From: Lentzea jiangxiensis
Lineage (GTDB): Bacteria; Actinomycetota; Actinomycetes; Mycobacteriales; Pseudonocardiaceae
Direction of reading: 5' to 3'
Length of the DNA stretch: 64,000 nt
NCBI RefSeq assembly: GCF_900104175.1
Contig: NZ_FNIX01000014.1
Coordinates: 62,001 to 126,000 of the forward strand
Within the stretch, counting starts at the first letter, position 1. The number at the start of each line of letters is the position of its first letter. Positions 25,519 through 34,458 of this stretch are shown in pieces. Below the pieces are notes generated by a model that was not told the DNA's origin, did no database searches, and saw nothing but the letters and a program-made list of their open reading frames with translations. The translations under genes and the position numbers were made by a program.

Positions 25519-25985
25519 TCACGCGGTCCCCCGGTCGCAGCTCGCGAAGATTCCGGTGAGGATGTCGACGCCGGAGTCGGGCAGGGGTCTCCGGGGCCAC
25601 GGCCAGGTGCCGACGTGCCGGAAACGAACCGCACAGCCGCCGGGAGCGGAACGCCCGTGCCACCCAAAGCGCAGTAGCCGCAAGGGTTCTTGGCGTCCCA
25701 CAGGTACCGCTGGTGGTGGTTCTCGGCGTAGTGGAACGCGCCCTGCCGCATGCCCTGCGGTGGGCGGGCGGGAACGGCGGGGCGAGGGGCCTTTCGGGGA
25801 AGTGGTGGAATGCGCGGAGAGGCGTGAATTCATGATCGACTGATCCCACTACTACGAGTGGATAACCACATCGGCGAACGTTCGGGATCGATTCGCGTGG
25901 ACCAACTACCCTCAGCCCGAAGTCTCTCGTGAGCAGGTGCGACAATGGCGCGGTTTCATCAAGGCCGCGTCAGCAGGGGGCTACT
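25519..25985. other. 467-bp intergenic stretch with gene debris
   Basis: No intact gene is supported here. The minus strand holds an MsrA remnant (separate entry). Next to it, in another minus frame, is a short open tail ending [19 protein letters not shown] that looks protein-like but that I cannot assign. The last 60 bases, with AGGGGG before the next GTG, are the upstream region of the next gene. Confidence 0.5.
25650..25760 (-). pseudogene. Remnant of peptide methionine sulfoxide reductase MsrA
   Basis: The minus strand reads [20 protein letters not shown] followed by [11 protein letters not shown]. This matches the MsrA C-terminal signature (FxxAExxHQxYLxKNPxGYCGxGGTG). Neither an upstream catalytic GCFWG domain nor a start codon with signals is present, so only the 3' portion survives. 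Confidence 0.65.
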
Positions 25986-27143
25986 GTGAGTTGGCAGGAC
26001 GAGCTGCAGAAGCTCGACGCTGAGTTGGCAAGCGGCCGCGTGTCCGCTGATGAGTACCGGCAGCGGCGCGACGCGCTGCTCGCCGGTGACACACGTGGGC
26101 AGCAGGGCGGCGGCTCCTTCTCGCCCCCTCCGCCGCAGCAGTGGCAGGCGGTGCCGCCACCGGAGAAGACGCAGTACATCCAGCCGGTGCAGCCGCAGCA
26201 GGCCCAGCAGCCGCAGCAGCCGCAGCAGAACTCGGACAAGACCCAGGTCGTGTCCGTCAACAACGGCGGCGGGCAGGCGAACCCGGACGCCACCCAGGTG
26301 GTGCCCAACAGCGGTGGCTTCCCCCAGCCGAACTACGGGCAGCCCCAGCAGTTCCCCCAGGGCGGCTGGCAGCAGGGCGGCGGGACGAGCAACGCGGCGC
26401 CCCCTCCGTGGGTGACGGGTGACGACTCCTTCTCGACGCCGACGTGGAACCAGGGCCCCGAGGTCTTCGAGTCGGCCAGCGAGTCGTCCGGCAAGGGCAA
26501 GAAGATCGTCGGCATCGTGATCGTCGTGGCACTCCTCGCGGGTCTCGGCGTCGCCGGCTACTTCTTCTTCAGCGGCAACAAGGACAACAACCAGGGGCAG
26601 TCGCCGACCGGGCAGACCTCGACGTCGGCCACGCCGACGGTGAAGCCGATCCCGGACCCGCCCGCGCAGAAGCCGGACTCCGGTGCGACCGCCGACTCGA
26701 TCTACGGGCCGCTGCCCGGCACGGAGCGCGCCGGTGGCGGTCAGTTCGACCTGCCGAAGCTGGCCGCGCAGAAGCTGCTGGTCGGCAAGACGACCGACGC
26801 GCTGGTGGCCGCGGGCATGACCGAGGCGACGCTCAGCACGTCGGTCGACGGCAAGAACACCCTCAGCATCATGGCCCTGGCGGTCACGGACCAGGCCGCG
26901 GCGAGCAAGGTCGTCGCCGCCTACCTGCAGGACCAGGCCGCGCTGAAGGAGGACAAGGACCTCTCGTACAAGGGCGTCAAGGTCGTCACCGACCCCGCCA
27001 AGAAGGTCCTGCGCGCCACCTACGTCTACTACAACAAGATGGTCTTCGTGGAGGTCTTCACCGACGGTGGCGACAGCGCGGAGGCCCAGTTCAAGGAACT
27101 GCTGAAGAACCAGCTCGAGTTCGCTCCGCCGACGGTGCGCTAG
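25986..27143 (+). CDS. SHOCT-like / Gln-Pro-rich single-pass membrane protein
   Basis: 385 residues from GTG 25986, with AGGGGG 5 nt upstream. Residues 3-34 (WQDELQKLDAELASGRVSADEYRQRRDALLA) form a short helical oligomerisation motif of the SHOCT type. A Gln/Pro/Gly-rich cytoplasmic region (about 40-175) precedes one transmembrane helix (IVGIVIVVALLAGLGVAGYFFF, about 178-199). A Thr/Pro linker leads to a folded extracytoplasmic domain of about 140 residues ending in EFAPPTVR. The family is common in Pseudonocardiales but its function is unknown to me. Confidence 0.75.
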   Translation: MSWQDELQKLDAELASGRVSADEYRQRRDALLAGDTRGQQGGGSFSPPPPQQWQAVPPPEKTQYIQPVQPQQAQQPQQPQQNSDKTQVVSVNNGGGQANPDATQVVPNSGGFPQPNYGQPQQFPQGGWQQGGGTSNAAPPPWVTGDDSFSTPTWNQGPEVFESASESSGKGKKIVGIVIVVALLAGLGVAGYFFFSGNKDNNQGQSPTGQTSTSATPTVKPIPDPPAQKPDSGATADSIYGPLPGTERAGGGQFDLPKLAAQKLLVGKTTDALVAAGMTEATLSTSVDGKNTLSIMALAVTDQAAASKVVAAYLQDQAALKEDKDLSYKGVKVVTDPAKKVLRATYVYYNKMVFVEVFTDGGDSAEAQFKELLKNQLEFAPPTVR

Positions 27144-27160
27144 TCGCCGCACGGCAAGGA

Positions 27161-27188
27161 AAAGGCCCCGAGGAGACTCGGGGCCTTT
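27161..27188. terminator. Bidirectional terminator
   Basis: A 12-bp perfect inverted repeat (27161-27172 and 27177-27188) with a GAGA loop, followed by T residues on the plus strand and bounded by A residues on the other side. It separates two convergent genes. Confidence 0.92.
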
Positions 27189-27200
27189 TTCGTGTCCTGC

Positions 27201-30200
27201 CTACTTCAGCAGGTCTTCGAGCACCGCGCGGGCGACCTGCGGTCCGAACTGGGCGGCGACCTGTTCCTTGGCGGAACGGGAAAGCAGGTACCAGAGGTCG
27301 TCGTCGCGCATCAGCCGGACGATCGCCGCGGCGATCTCCTCCTCGGTGTCGCCGACGAGCACGTCCTGCTCCGGCGTGAGGTGCATGCCCTCCAGCGCGA
27401 GCGTCGTGCCCACCACGGGGACGCCCTCGCTGACGCTCTGCCCGATCTTGCCCTTCACCCCGGCGCCGTAACGCAGTGGTGCCACCGTCATGCGCGCACG
27501 GGAGTAGACGGGACCGAGGTCGGCGACGAAGCCGACCACGTCCACACCGGCGTCCTCGTCGTGCAGGGCGAGCAGCTCCTTCGTCGGGTTGGACCCGACC
27601 AGGCGCAGCATCGCGTCCGGGATCTCCTTGCGCACCAACGGCATGATGGACTTCGCCAGCCACTGCGCCGCGTCCCGGTTCGGCACGTGGTCGTACCCGC
27701 CGATGAACACGACGTCGGTGCGGCCGCCCACGGAGACGGGCGTCCAGTCGACGGAGTGCACGTTGGACAGCACCCGCACGTCGGCGTCCGGGACCTGCTG
27801 CCGCAACAACTCCTGCTCCGCCTCGGACACCACCAACGTCACGTCTGTCGCGCGCACCAGGCCGAGCTCGAGCTCGCGCGTGGCGTTCGCCTTGCGGCGC
27901 AACGCGAACGCCTCTTCGGGCTGCCCGTCGCGCTCGGCGACCACGGCCTGCCGCTCCAGCCGCAGGAAGTGCAGGTCCACGGTGTCGTAGGCGATGACGC
28001 ACTGCGGCGCCCGCGTGCGCAGCTCCTCGAGCATGATCCAGGCGACGTTCGGCCGGGACAGCAGTGCGAACGACAGCTCGGGGGCCGCCTCGCGGATGAA
28101 CTCCCACTGCCGCTCGTGCTGGGTCAGCACGGTGATGCCGAGCTGGCGCAGCTCGTCGGTGTCCGGCTGCAGTTCGCCGAAGTTGGCGGGGAAGAACACG
28201 ACCCGGCAGCCGAGGTCCACGAGCTCCTCGAGCACCGCGCGCATCCGCACCGACCCCGAGTCCATCCGGGTGGCGGGCACCTGGTGGTCCATGACCAGCA
28301 CCAGCGGGCCGCCGCGGTCGTACTTGTCGCGCTGGCGGGCGAGCCAGAGGTTGGCCTCGCTCGGGCCCGGCAGCTGGCGGGTGAGCGCGTCGGCCCACTT
28401 CTCCGCGAACACCGTGCGGTTGAGCTCCTGGTACCGCTTGACGCCGGTGGCGACGTCCTTGCCGTGCGAGATGCCCTCGTGGTGGATGACCACGGCCTTG
28501 GGCTGCACGACCACGCGGTGGCCGGACTCCCTGATCGCGAACGCGAGGTCGGTGTCCTCGTAGTAGGCGGGCGCGTATCGCGTGTCGAAGCCGCCGACGC
28601 GTTCGAAGAGGTCGCGGCGGACCAGGATCGCCGCGCCCGAGCAGTAGTCGACGTCGCGCACGACGTTGACGGCCTGGTCGTTCGGGTCGCCGTTGCGGCC
28701 GTAGTTCCAGCCGGTGGCGTCCGACCAGATGATGCCGCCGGCCTCCTGCAGGGTGCCGTCCGGGTAGACCAGCTTGGCGCCGACGAGGCCGATCCTGTCG
28801 TCGGAGTTCGCGGTCTCGACCAGCGCTTCGAGCCAGCCGGGCGTGACCTCGGTGTCGTTGTTGAGGAACAGGACCAGCTCGGAGCGGGCCTTCTCGGCGC
28901 CGAGGTTGCAGGCGCCGATGAACCCGAGGTTGCGCGGCGTGCGGACGAGCCGGATGCCGGTGCACGCGGCGAGCTTCTCCGCGCTGTCGTCCGGGGAGGC
29001 GTCGTCGACGACGATGACCTCGAACGGCACCGTGGAGTGCACGCTGTTGATGCTCAACAGGCACTGGCGCGTGTACTTCCACTTGCCGTGCACCGGGATG
29101 ACGATGCTGACCAGCGGCTTGTCGCTGGTGTGGACGGCGACGGGCGTCCGCGGCTCCGCGGCGATCTGCTCCACCGGGCCCGGCTGGCGGCCGAGCGCCT
29201 TCTCGTAGGTGTCGCGCAACGTGCTGCCGCGCGGCGCCACCTTCTCGACGACGCTGCGGTACTTGCCGAGCGCGCGCTGCACCAGCGCGTTCTGCTCGTC
29301 GACCTCCCTGCGCAGGCGCTGCACCTCCGCCTCGGCCCGCACCGCGCGCTGCTCGAGGGCGTTGGACGAGTCCTGCATCCACTCGATGACGGCCGCGGAC
29401 CGGTCGGCGGCGCGCACCGCCTGGTGCAGCTCGCCGGCGAGGCGTTCGCGTTCGGCGTGCGAGTCCCGCACCGACTCCAGCGCGGCCAGCTTGTCCCGCT
29501 CCTCGGTCTGGCGGTGCTGCTCCAGCTCCTCGATGGTCGCCTTGAGCTGCTCGACCTCGGCGCGGCTGTCCTCGTACAGCGCCCGCAGCCGGGCCGTGGC
29601 GCGGCCGACCAGCGACAGCTCCGGGTCGAGCATGATCGCGGCGGAGGGCAGCGCGGGCAGCTTGCCCCGCGACGCCACCGCGACCAGGTAGGTGTGCGGC
29701 AGGCCGTTCTCGACGGTCCACGTGTCCCCGGCGGCCCGCACGGTGTGCGCGCCGAGCGAGCCCTTGGCCGAGCTGACCGACGTGATGACCGAGCCCACGG
29801 CGACGTTCTGCCGGAACATGGCCACGTTGGCGAAGTCCGCCTTCAACAGCTCGGCGAACTCGCGCTCGGTGAGCTCCTTGAGGTGGAACTCGTTGCAGTT
29901 GTGGTGCTGGTGGCTGTAGACCTCGGTGTCCGGGGTGCTGATCAGCAGCAGCCCGCCGGGCGCCAGCCGCGTCCGGACCAGCTCCATCAGGCCGTCGTGG
30001 TCCGTGACGTGCTCGATGGCCTCGAAGCAGGTGATCACGTCGAACTGCCCGGCGTCGGCCAGCACGGCCGGGTCGGTGATCGACCCGACGACGAACCTCA
30101 GCGACGGACCACCGTAGTTCAGCTGCGCGTGCTCCACCGACGGCACGTCGATGTCGACACCGACGACCTCCGCGGCGGTCTCGGCGAGCATGGCGGCGCC

Positions 30201-30380
30201 GTAGCCCTCACCGCTCGCGAGGTCGAGCACCCGCTTGCCCGCGACGAGGTCCCTGGCGAGGGCGTAGCGGTGGTAGTGCTCGTACACCACCTGCGTGTCC
30301 TCGGTCCACGGAACGCAGCGCTCCCCGGTCCACTCGATCCGGCGGTCCAACTCCATCAGTCGTTCTCCAGCGCTGTTCAT
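27201..30380 (-). CDS. Fused methyltransferase / coiled coil / GT2 / second glycosyltransferase
   Basis: 1059 residues. Residues about 1-250 form a class I SAM methyltransferase (VLDLASGEGYGAAML at about 50, then FDVITCFEAIEHV). Residues about 265-400 are a charged coiled coil (EDSRAEVEQLKATIEELEQH). From about 423 a GT2 domain reads VSIVIPVHGKWKYTRQCLLS, with the metal motif LFLNNDTEV and a YCSGAAILVRRDLFERVGGF acceptor loop. From about 690 to the end a GT4-like domain contains VVFIGGYDHVPNRDAAQWL. The start overlaps the upstream methyltransferase stop (ATGA); ATG 30359 with GGAG is an alternative. Such fusions act on cell-surface glycans; the coiled coil may set chain length or tether the domains. 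Confidence 0.88.
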   Translation of the reverse strand: MNSAGERLMELDRRIEWTGERCVPWTEDTQVVYEHYHRYALARDLVAGKRVLDLASGEGYGAAMLAETAAEVVGVDIDVPSVEHAQLNYGGPSLRFVVGSITDPAVLADAGQFDVITCFEAIEHVTDHDGLMELVRTRLAPGGLLLISTPDTEVYSHQHHNCNEFHLKELTEREFAELLKADFANVAMFRQNVAVGSVITSVSSAKGSLGAHTVRAAGDTWTVENGLPHTYLVAVASRGKLPALPSAAIMLDPELSLVGRATARLRALYEDSRAEVEQLKATIEELEQHRQTEERDKLAALESVRDSHAERERLAGELHQAVRAADRSAAVIEWMQDSSNALEQRAVRAEAEVQRLRREVDEQNALVQRALGKYRSVVEKVAPRGSTLRDTYEKALGRQPGPVEQIAAEPRTPVAVHTSDKPLVSIVIPVHGKWKYTRQCLLSINSVHSTVPFEVIVVDDASPDDSAEKLAACTGIRLVRTPRNLGFIGACNLGAEKARSELVLFLNNDTEVTPGWLEALVETANSDDRIGLVGAKLVYPDGTLQEAGGIIWSDATGWNYGRNGDPNDQAVNVVRDVDYCSGAAILVRRDLFERVGGFDTRYAPAYYEDTDLAFAIRESGHRVVVQPKAVVIHHEGISHGKDVATGVKRYQELNRTVFAEKWADALTRQLPGPSEANLWLARQRDKYDRGGPLVLVMDHQVPATRMDSGSVRMRAVLEELVDLGCRVVFFPANFGELQPDTDELRQLGITVLTQHERQWEFIREAAPELSFALLSRPNVAWIMLEELRTRAPQCVIAYDTVDLHFLRLERQAVVAERDGQPEEAFALRRKANATRELELGLVRATDVTLVVSEAEQELLRQQVPDADVRVLSNVHSVDWTPVSVGGRTDVVFIGGYDHVPNRDAAQWLAKSIMPLVRKEIPDAMLRLVGSNPTKELLALHDEDAGVDVVGFVADLGPVYSRARMTVAPLRYGAGVKGKIGQSVSEGVPVVGTTLALEGMHLTPEQDVLVGDTEEEIAAAIVRLMRDDDLWYLLSRSAKEQVAAQFGPQVARAVLEDLLK

Positions 30381-31120
30381 CGGCGGGTGCTGCGCAACAA
30401 CGCGAACGCGCGTTCGTCGCGGTCAGCGTGAGCGGGGTCCGAGCCTTCCGTGACACCGACGGTGACGTAGTCCTCGACCGCCCACCCGGTCCTGTCGAAG
30501 ATCCGGCGAAGCCCCGCGTCCGAGAAGATCCAGAAGTTGGTGGCGTCGTTGTTGGCCTCGGTCGGGTGGAGCAGGTACGCCACGGGCAGGTGCGCGAACG
30601 CGGTCTCGTGGTCCGGCGAGAGCTGCGCGATCCGCGTGGAGACGACCAGGCGGTCGACGCGCTTCGCGAGCTCCTCGAGCACGTAGTACGGGTTCTTCAG
30701 GTGGTAGAGGATCCCGAGGAAGAAGACGAGGTCGTAGTGGTCGCGCGGCAGCCGGAACTGCGTGTCGAGGTCGATCTCGTGGATCTGCACGCCCGACGCG
30801 AGCTCCTCGCGCATCCGGCGAGCGCCGCGCACCCCGTTGAAGTTCGTCGGCGGGTTGTCGATCAGGTCGACGGAGCACCCCAGCCGCTGCTCGAGGAAGA
30901 AGGCGAAGTCGCCGTCCGCCGCTCCGATGTCCGCGACCGTGCCACCCGCGACCTGCCCGAACAGGTTCCTTCGTTCACCCGTGAGCATGGCATCGAGGTG
31001 GTAGATGTTGGCCATCGTGTCGTATGGGTACCAGTCGAACTCGACGGTGAGCTGTTCCTTGCGCGTGAGCAGCTCTCGCCTGAAGTCCAGAGCCTGCTTC
31101 TTCACGACCTCGAAGTCCAC
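30377..31120 (-). CDS. Class I SAM-dependent methyltransferase
   Basis: 247 residues from a GTG at 31120. The SAM-binding motif is VADIGAADGDFAFFLEQRLG, followed by acidic SVDLIDNPP, motif YDLVFFLGILYHLKNPYYVLEELA and a strand LVVSTRIA. The layout resembles DUF1698/CmoB-type enzymes, but here it is coupled to a glycosyltransferase, so the acceptor is more likely a sugar or its lipid carrier. Translation of the fusion protein starts on its stop codon. Confidence 0.88.
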   Translation of the reverse strand: MDFEVVKKQALDFRRELLTRKEQLTVEFDWYPYDTMANIYHLDAMLTGERRNLFGQVAGGTVADIGAADGDFAFFLEQRLGCSVDLIDNPPTNFNGVRGARRMREELASGVQIHEIDLDTQFRLPRDHYDLVFFLGILYHLKNPYYVLEELAKRVDRLVVSTRIAQLSPDHETAFAHLPVAYLLHPTEANNDATNFWIFSDAGLRRIFDRTGWAVEDYVTVGVTEGSDPAHADRDERAFALLRSTRR

Positions 31121-31224
31121 GAACGGAGATTCTGCCCGACCCCGACCTGCGGCGTGGCGGGTACGTACAACCCGCCCGCAGTGCTACACGTCTACCTGTG
31201 CAGGTCACCACTCGGAGGCGACAC

Positions 31225-31356
31225 ATGTGGATCACAGTGACGCTAGTCACATTGGGCGGTTTGGCGTTCTTGACGCGAACCGTAGCGGCCGTCCTGGCCG
31301 TTTCCTCTTCCAAGAAGGGGAACGATTACCCTGCGCCACAACCGTCCACCAATTGA
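31225..31356 (+). CDS. 43-residue single-pass membrane peptide
   Basis: An ATG at 31225 with GGAGG 7 nt upstream opens 43 codons. Residues 1-26 are a hydrophobic helix (MWITVTLVTLGGLAFL then TRTVAAVLAV) and the tail SSSKKGNDYPAPQPSTN is basic then polar. The ribosome site, the codon bias and the clean helix/tail design support translation. It is divergent from the methyltransferase/glycosyltransferase pair. Family unknown. Confidence 0.7.
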   Translation: MWITVTLVTLGGLAFLTRTVAAVLAVSSSKKGNDYPAPQPSTN

Positions 31357-31399
31357 GATACTCGTTCGGAGTACGTCTTACGGACGATCATCGACTTAC

Positions 31400-31448
31400 C
31401 GTACGATCCTTTTGGGTCGTACGACTGATCGGTCACCCTAAGGTGACC
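31400..31448. promoter_or_regulatory. Two inverted repeats upstream of the 124-residue gene
   Basis: CGTACGA (31400-31406) pairs with TCGTACG (31417-31423), the latter lying inside the palindrome GTCGTACGAC (31416-31425). Then GGTCACC (31431-31437) pairs with GGTGACC (31442-31448) over a TAA-centred loop. Both lie within 70 nt of the next start codon and look like operator sites. Confidence 0.5.
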
Positions 31449-31467
31449 CCACAGGGGTAGGTGCGCC

Positions 31468-31842
31468 ATGGACCACGCACTGAACAAGGTCATCGAGCTG
31501 CGCGAGAACGGCTTCCAGTTCCTCCACCTGAGGGACGACGCCGGGCAGCTCGACCGCATCATGGCGTTCAAGCAGCGCAGAGGCTTCATCGACTCGATCC
31601 TGTTCTGGTCGGAGACAGAGGCGCGAGCAGGGCGTTTGCCCGCGGTCCGCGACTCGGCCCGCCCGGCCCAGGCCGTGTGGATCTACGAGGGCCCGCTGGC
31701 CGAGGCCGTCGACCGGCTGCTCGACCTGCCGGAACCCGGGGCCCGCAACGCTCCTTCGCTCATGAAGGCGACCGCGTCCGACCTGGCCGTGGTGACGACG
31801 CTGCCGTTCAAGCTGAAGCTGCCGCCCGGCGCGATCGCCTAG
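31468..31842 (+). CDS. Conserved-looking soluble protein, unknown
   Basis: 124 residues from ATG 31468. The protein is soluble and alpha/beta in character: VIELRENGFQFLHLRDDAG, IDSILFWSETEARAGRL, AVWIYEGPLAEAVDRLLDLP and a hydrophobic C-terminus VTTLPFKLKLPPGAIA. No catalytic motif is visible. The upstream operator-like repeats suggest regulated expression. I do not recognise the family. Confidence 0.7.
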   Translation: MDHALNKVIELRENGFQFLHLRDDAGQLDRIMAFKQRRGFIDSILFWSETEARAGRLPAVRDSARPAQAVWIYEGPLAEAVDRLLDLPEPGARNAPSLMKATASDLAVVTTLPFKLKLPPGAIA

Positions 31843-32074
31843 CCGCCCGTTTCGAAGCCGCCGCGCTTTGTGGCGTTGATTCGTGCTGCCCGTTTCCGGC
31901 GCTGTGTTCAATACGACCGGAACAGTGACGTTCGGTAGTACTTCCGGCGCGGCGGTCGTCGCACATCCAAAGACAGCGTTACCTGTATCTCGAGCACCTC
32001 AAAGGATGAAGAACTTCCCTCGCCCGAGTTACGGAGCTTGCTGTAGAGGGTCAGAACACGACACCTTCGCGCCC

Positions 32075-32407
32075 ATGAACCTCAGGAAGACCGTCGCGGG
32101 GGCCGCTGTCGCCCTCGGCAGCACCGCCGTCCTGCTCGGCCTGGGTGGGACCGCACACGCCGACATCGCGGACGCCACCGCGCACACGCAGCCCGACCTC
32201 GGTGGTCAGCTGGGCGACGTCGCGGCGATCGGCGACCTCGCGAAGGTCGACACGTCCGCCGTCGACGGCAAGGTCCAGGCGATCAACGGGAAGCAACCGG
32301 ACGTGGTCGCGCTCATCGAGAACGTCGACGGCGTGCCCGCCTCGACGCTGCTCGGTCTCAGCGAGCCGGGGAAGCCGCTGAACGGCCTCGCGCACCTCGA
32401 CATCTGA
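32075..32407 (+). CDS. Small secreted protein
   Basis: 110 residues from ATG 32075. A clear Sec signal peptide (MNLRKTVAGAAVALGSTAVL, then LGLGGTAHA) ends at about residue 29. The mature part of about 80 residues is acidic and free of cysteine (DIADATAHTQPDLGGQLGD, TLLGLSEPGKPLNGLAHLDI). It has no chaplin or rodlin motif. It is followed by a strong terminator, so it is a single-gene unit. The 232 nt upstream hold no gene and should contain its promoter. Confidence 0.75.
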   Translation: MNLRKTVAGAAVALGSTAVLLGLGGTAHADIADATAHTQPDLGGQLGDVAAIGDLAKVDTSAVDGKVQAINGKQPDVVALIENVDGVPASTLLGLSEPGKPLNGLAHLDI

Positions 32408-32432
32408 TCTGACCAGCGCTTCCTGACCGGGG

Positions 32433-32468
32433 CGGCGCCCGATTCCCTCCCCCTCGAATCGGGCGCCG
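32433..32468. terminator. Strong terminator between convergent genes
   Basis: A 12-bp perfect inverted repeat (32433-32444 and 32457-32468) is followed by TTCCTCTTTTT on the plus strand. Confidence 0.92.
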
Positions 32469-32493
32469 TTCCTCTTTTTCGGAAGCGCGGCGT

Positions 32494-34275
32494 CTAACGG
32501 CCTGCCGCATACCCCTGCGCGCCGCGTGGATTCGCGCCGGCGCGCAGAAGTCCGTCGGAGGCGTCCCTCGACACAGCCGACATCCGGCCGAGGGTCCACT
32601 CGCCGGCGTCCACGACCTGGTGGCCACGCTCTCGCAACGCAGCCAGGACGTCCACGCCGGCACGGGACTCGATGACGAGCTCTCCCGGCGTCCAGGCACG
32701 CGGGTAGAACGAGCTCGGGAACGCGTTCGAGTGCCACATCGGCGAGTCGATCGCCTCCTGCAGGTTCAGGCCCGCCCGGTGCGCGAGCCAGAAGCCGAGC
32801 TGCCACTGGTCCTGCTGGTCGCCGCCGGGCGTGCCGAACGCCAGCGCGGGGCGGCCGTCGCGCAGCGCCATCGACGGGGACAGGGTGATCCGCGGGCGCT
32901 TGCCCGGCGCCAGCGAGTTCGGCAGGCCCTCGTCCAGCCAGAACATCTGAGCGCGGCTGCCCAGGCAGAAGCCGAGCGACGGGATCGTCGGCGAGGACTG
33001 CAGCCAGCCGCCGGACGGCGTCGCGGAGACCATGTTGCCCCAGCGGTCCACGACGTCGACGTGCACCGTGTCCCCGCGCGTGACGCCGGAGCGGGCCACG
33101 GTGGGCTCCCCGATCGCGCCGGTCGGGTCGGAGACCGTGGACGACGGACCGCTCATGATGTGCTGCGGCAGCAGCGGTTCCCGGCCGTCGGGCGAGCCGG
33201 GGCGGAGCTCGAGGGACGCGGTGTCGGAGATCAGCGCCCGGCGTTCGGTGGCGTAGGCGCGGGAGACCAGCGTTTCCAGCGGCACGTCCGGAACGTCGCC
33301 GTACCAGGCCTCCCGGTCGGCGAACGCGAGCTTGGCGGCCTCCACGGCCAGGTGCACGGTCTCAGCGGTGGGCTTGCCGTCCACGTAGGACAGGTCGTAC
33401 CCCTCCAGCAGCCGCAGCTGCTGCGCCAGGGCGGGTCCCTGCGTCCACGCGCCGGCCTTCACGAGCGACCACTCGTCGAAGTCGACGATGAGCGCGTCCT
33501 CGTACGACGCCTCCCACGACGCCATGTCGGCACCGGTCAGCACACCGGCGTGGTCACGCCCGGAGTCGTCGCGGAAGGAGGAGCGGCAGAACTCGTCGAC
33601 TTGCGCGGCCACGAACCCCTGCGACCACGCCCGGCGCGCGGCCTCGATCTGCGCCTCGCGGTCGGCTCCGGCGGCCTCGGCGGCGGCGAGCAGCCACTCC
33701 CAGGTGTCGGCGAGCGCCGGGTTGCGGAACCGGCCGCCGGGCGCGGGCAGGACGCCACCCGGCATCCACTGCGCGGCCGAGGTCGGCCAGTGCTCGGTGA
33801 AGAGGCCGGAGACCAGCCCGATGGTGTGCACGGCGCGTTCGACGAGAGGGAAGCCGTCGCGGGCGTAGCCGATCGCGCGGTCCAGCACCTCGCGCAACGT
33901 CTTGGTGCCGTGGTCACGCAGCAGAGTCAGCCAGCCGTCCCACGCGCCGGGCACGGTGGCGGCCAGCAGACCGCTGCCGGGCACCAGCGACAGGCCCAGG
34001 CCGGTGTAGTGCTCGATCGACGCGCCGGCGGGTGCCACGCCCTGCCCGCAGAGCACGCGCGGGGCCGCTCCGGCCGCCGAGAAGAGGATCGGCACCTCGC
34101 CGCCGGGGCCGTTGAGGTGCGGTTCCACGACCTGGAGCACGAATCCTGCGGTCACGGCGGCGTCGAAGGCGTTGCCGCCGTCCTCGAGCACGGCCATCGC
34201 CGAAGCCGAGGCCAGCCAGTGCGTGGAGGCGACCATGCCGAAGGTGCCGACGAGTTCGGGGCGGGTGGTGAACAC
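32494..34275 (-). CDS. Gamma-glutamyltransferase family protein
   Basis: 593 residues from the GTG at 34275, chosen because a TATAGT box lies about 25-30 nt upstream and the next residues begin the family fold (GMVASTHWLASASAMAVLEDGGNAFDAAVTAG). The autoprocessing nucleophile is Thr403 in GDTVHVDVVDRWGNMVSATPS. The substrate loops PHLNGPGGE and PGGDQQDQW are also present. No signal peptide is seen, so it is probably cytoplasmic, unlike glutathione-cleaving GGT. It belongs to the wider Ntn-hydrolase GGT family, with amidase or acylase roles possible. Confidence 0.9.
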   Translation of the reverse strand: MFTTRPELVGTFGMVASTHWLASASAMAVLEDGGNAFDAAVTAGFVLQVVEPHLNGPGGEVPILFSAAGAAPRVLCGQGVAPAGASIEHYTGLGLSLVPGSGLLAATVPGAWDGWLTLLRDHGTKTLREVLDRAIGYARDGFPLVERAVHTIGLVSGLFTEHWPTSAAQWMPGGVLPAPGGRFRNPALADTWEWLLAAAEAAGADREAQIEAARRAWSQGFVAAQVDEFCRSSFRDDSGRDHAGVLTGADMASWEASYEDALIVDFDEWSLVKAGAWTQGPALAQQLRLLEGYDLSYVDGKPTAETVHLAVEAAKLAFADREAWYGDVPDVPLETLVSRAYATERRALISDTASLELRPGSPDGREPLLPQHIMSGPSSTVSDPTGAIGEPTVARSGVTRGDTVHVDVVDRWGNMVSATPSGGWLQSSPTIPSLGFCLGSRAQMFWLDEGLPNSLAPGKRPRITLSPSMALRDGRPALAFGTPGGDQQDQWQLGFWLAHRAGLNLQEAIDSPMWHSNAFPSSFYPRAWTPGELVIESRAGVDVLAALRERGHQVVDAGEWTLGRMSAVSRDASDGLLRAGANPRGAQGYAAGR

Positions 34276-34458
34276 CCCATAAAGGTACGCGGGGCTAACT
34301 ATATTTCGTGACTCCAAGTGACGCATGCCCCAGACCCGAACGGAGCACCCTCAGGGACGGGTGCGACTTTGGTCGTAGCCGACCGTCACGGATCTCCTCC
34401 CAGAGGTCTACCGGCGCGGGCGATGTTTCGAACACGGTCGAACGGCACAGTTCTAGGC

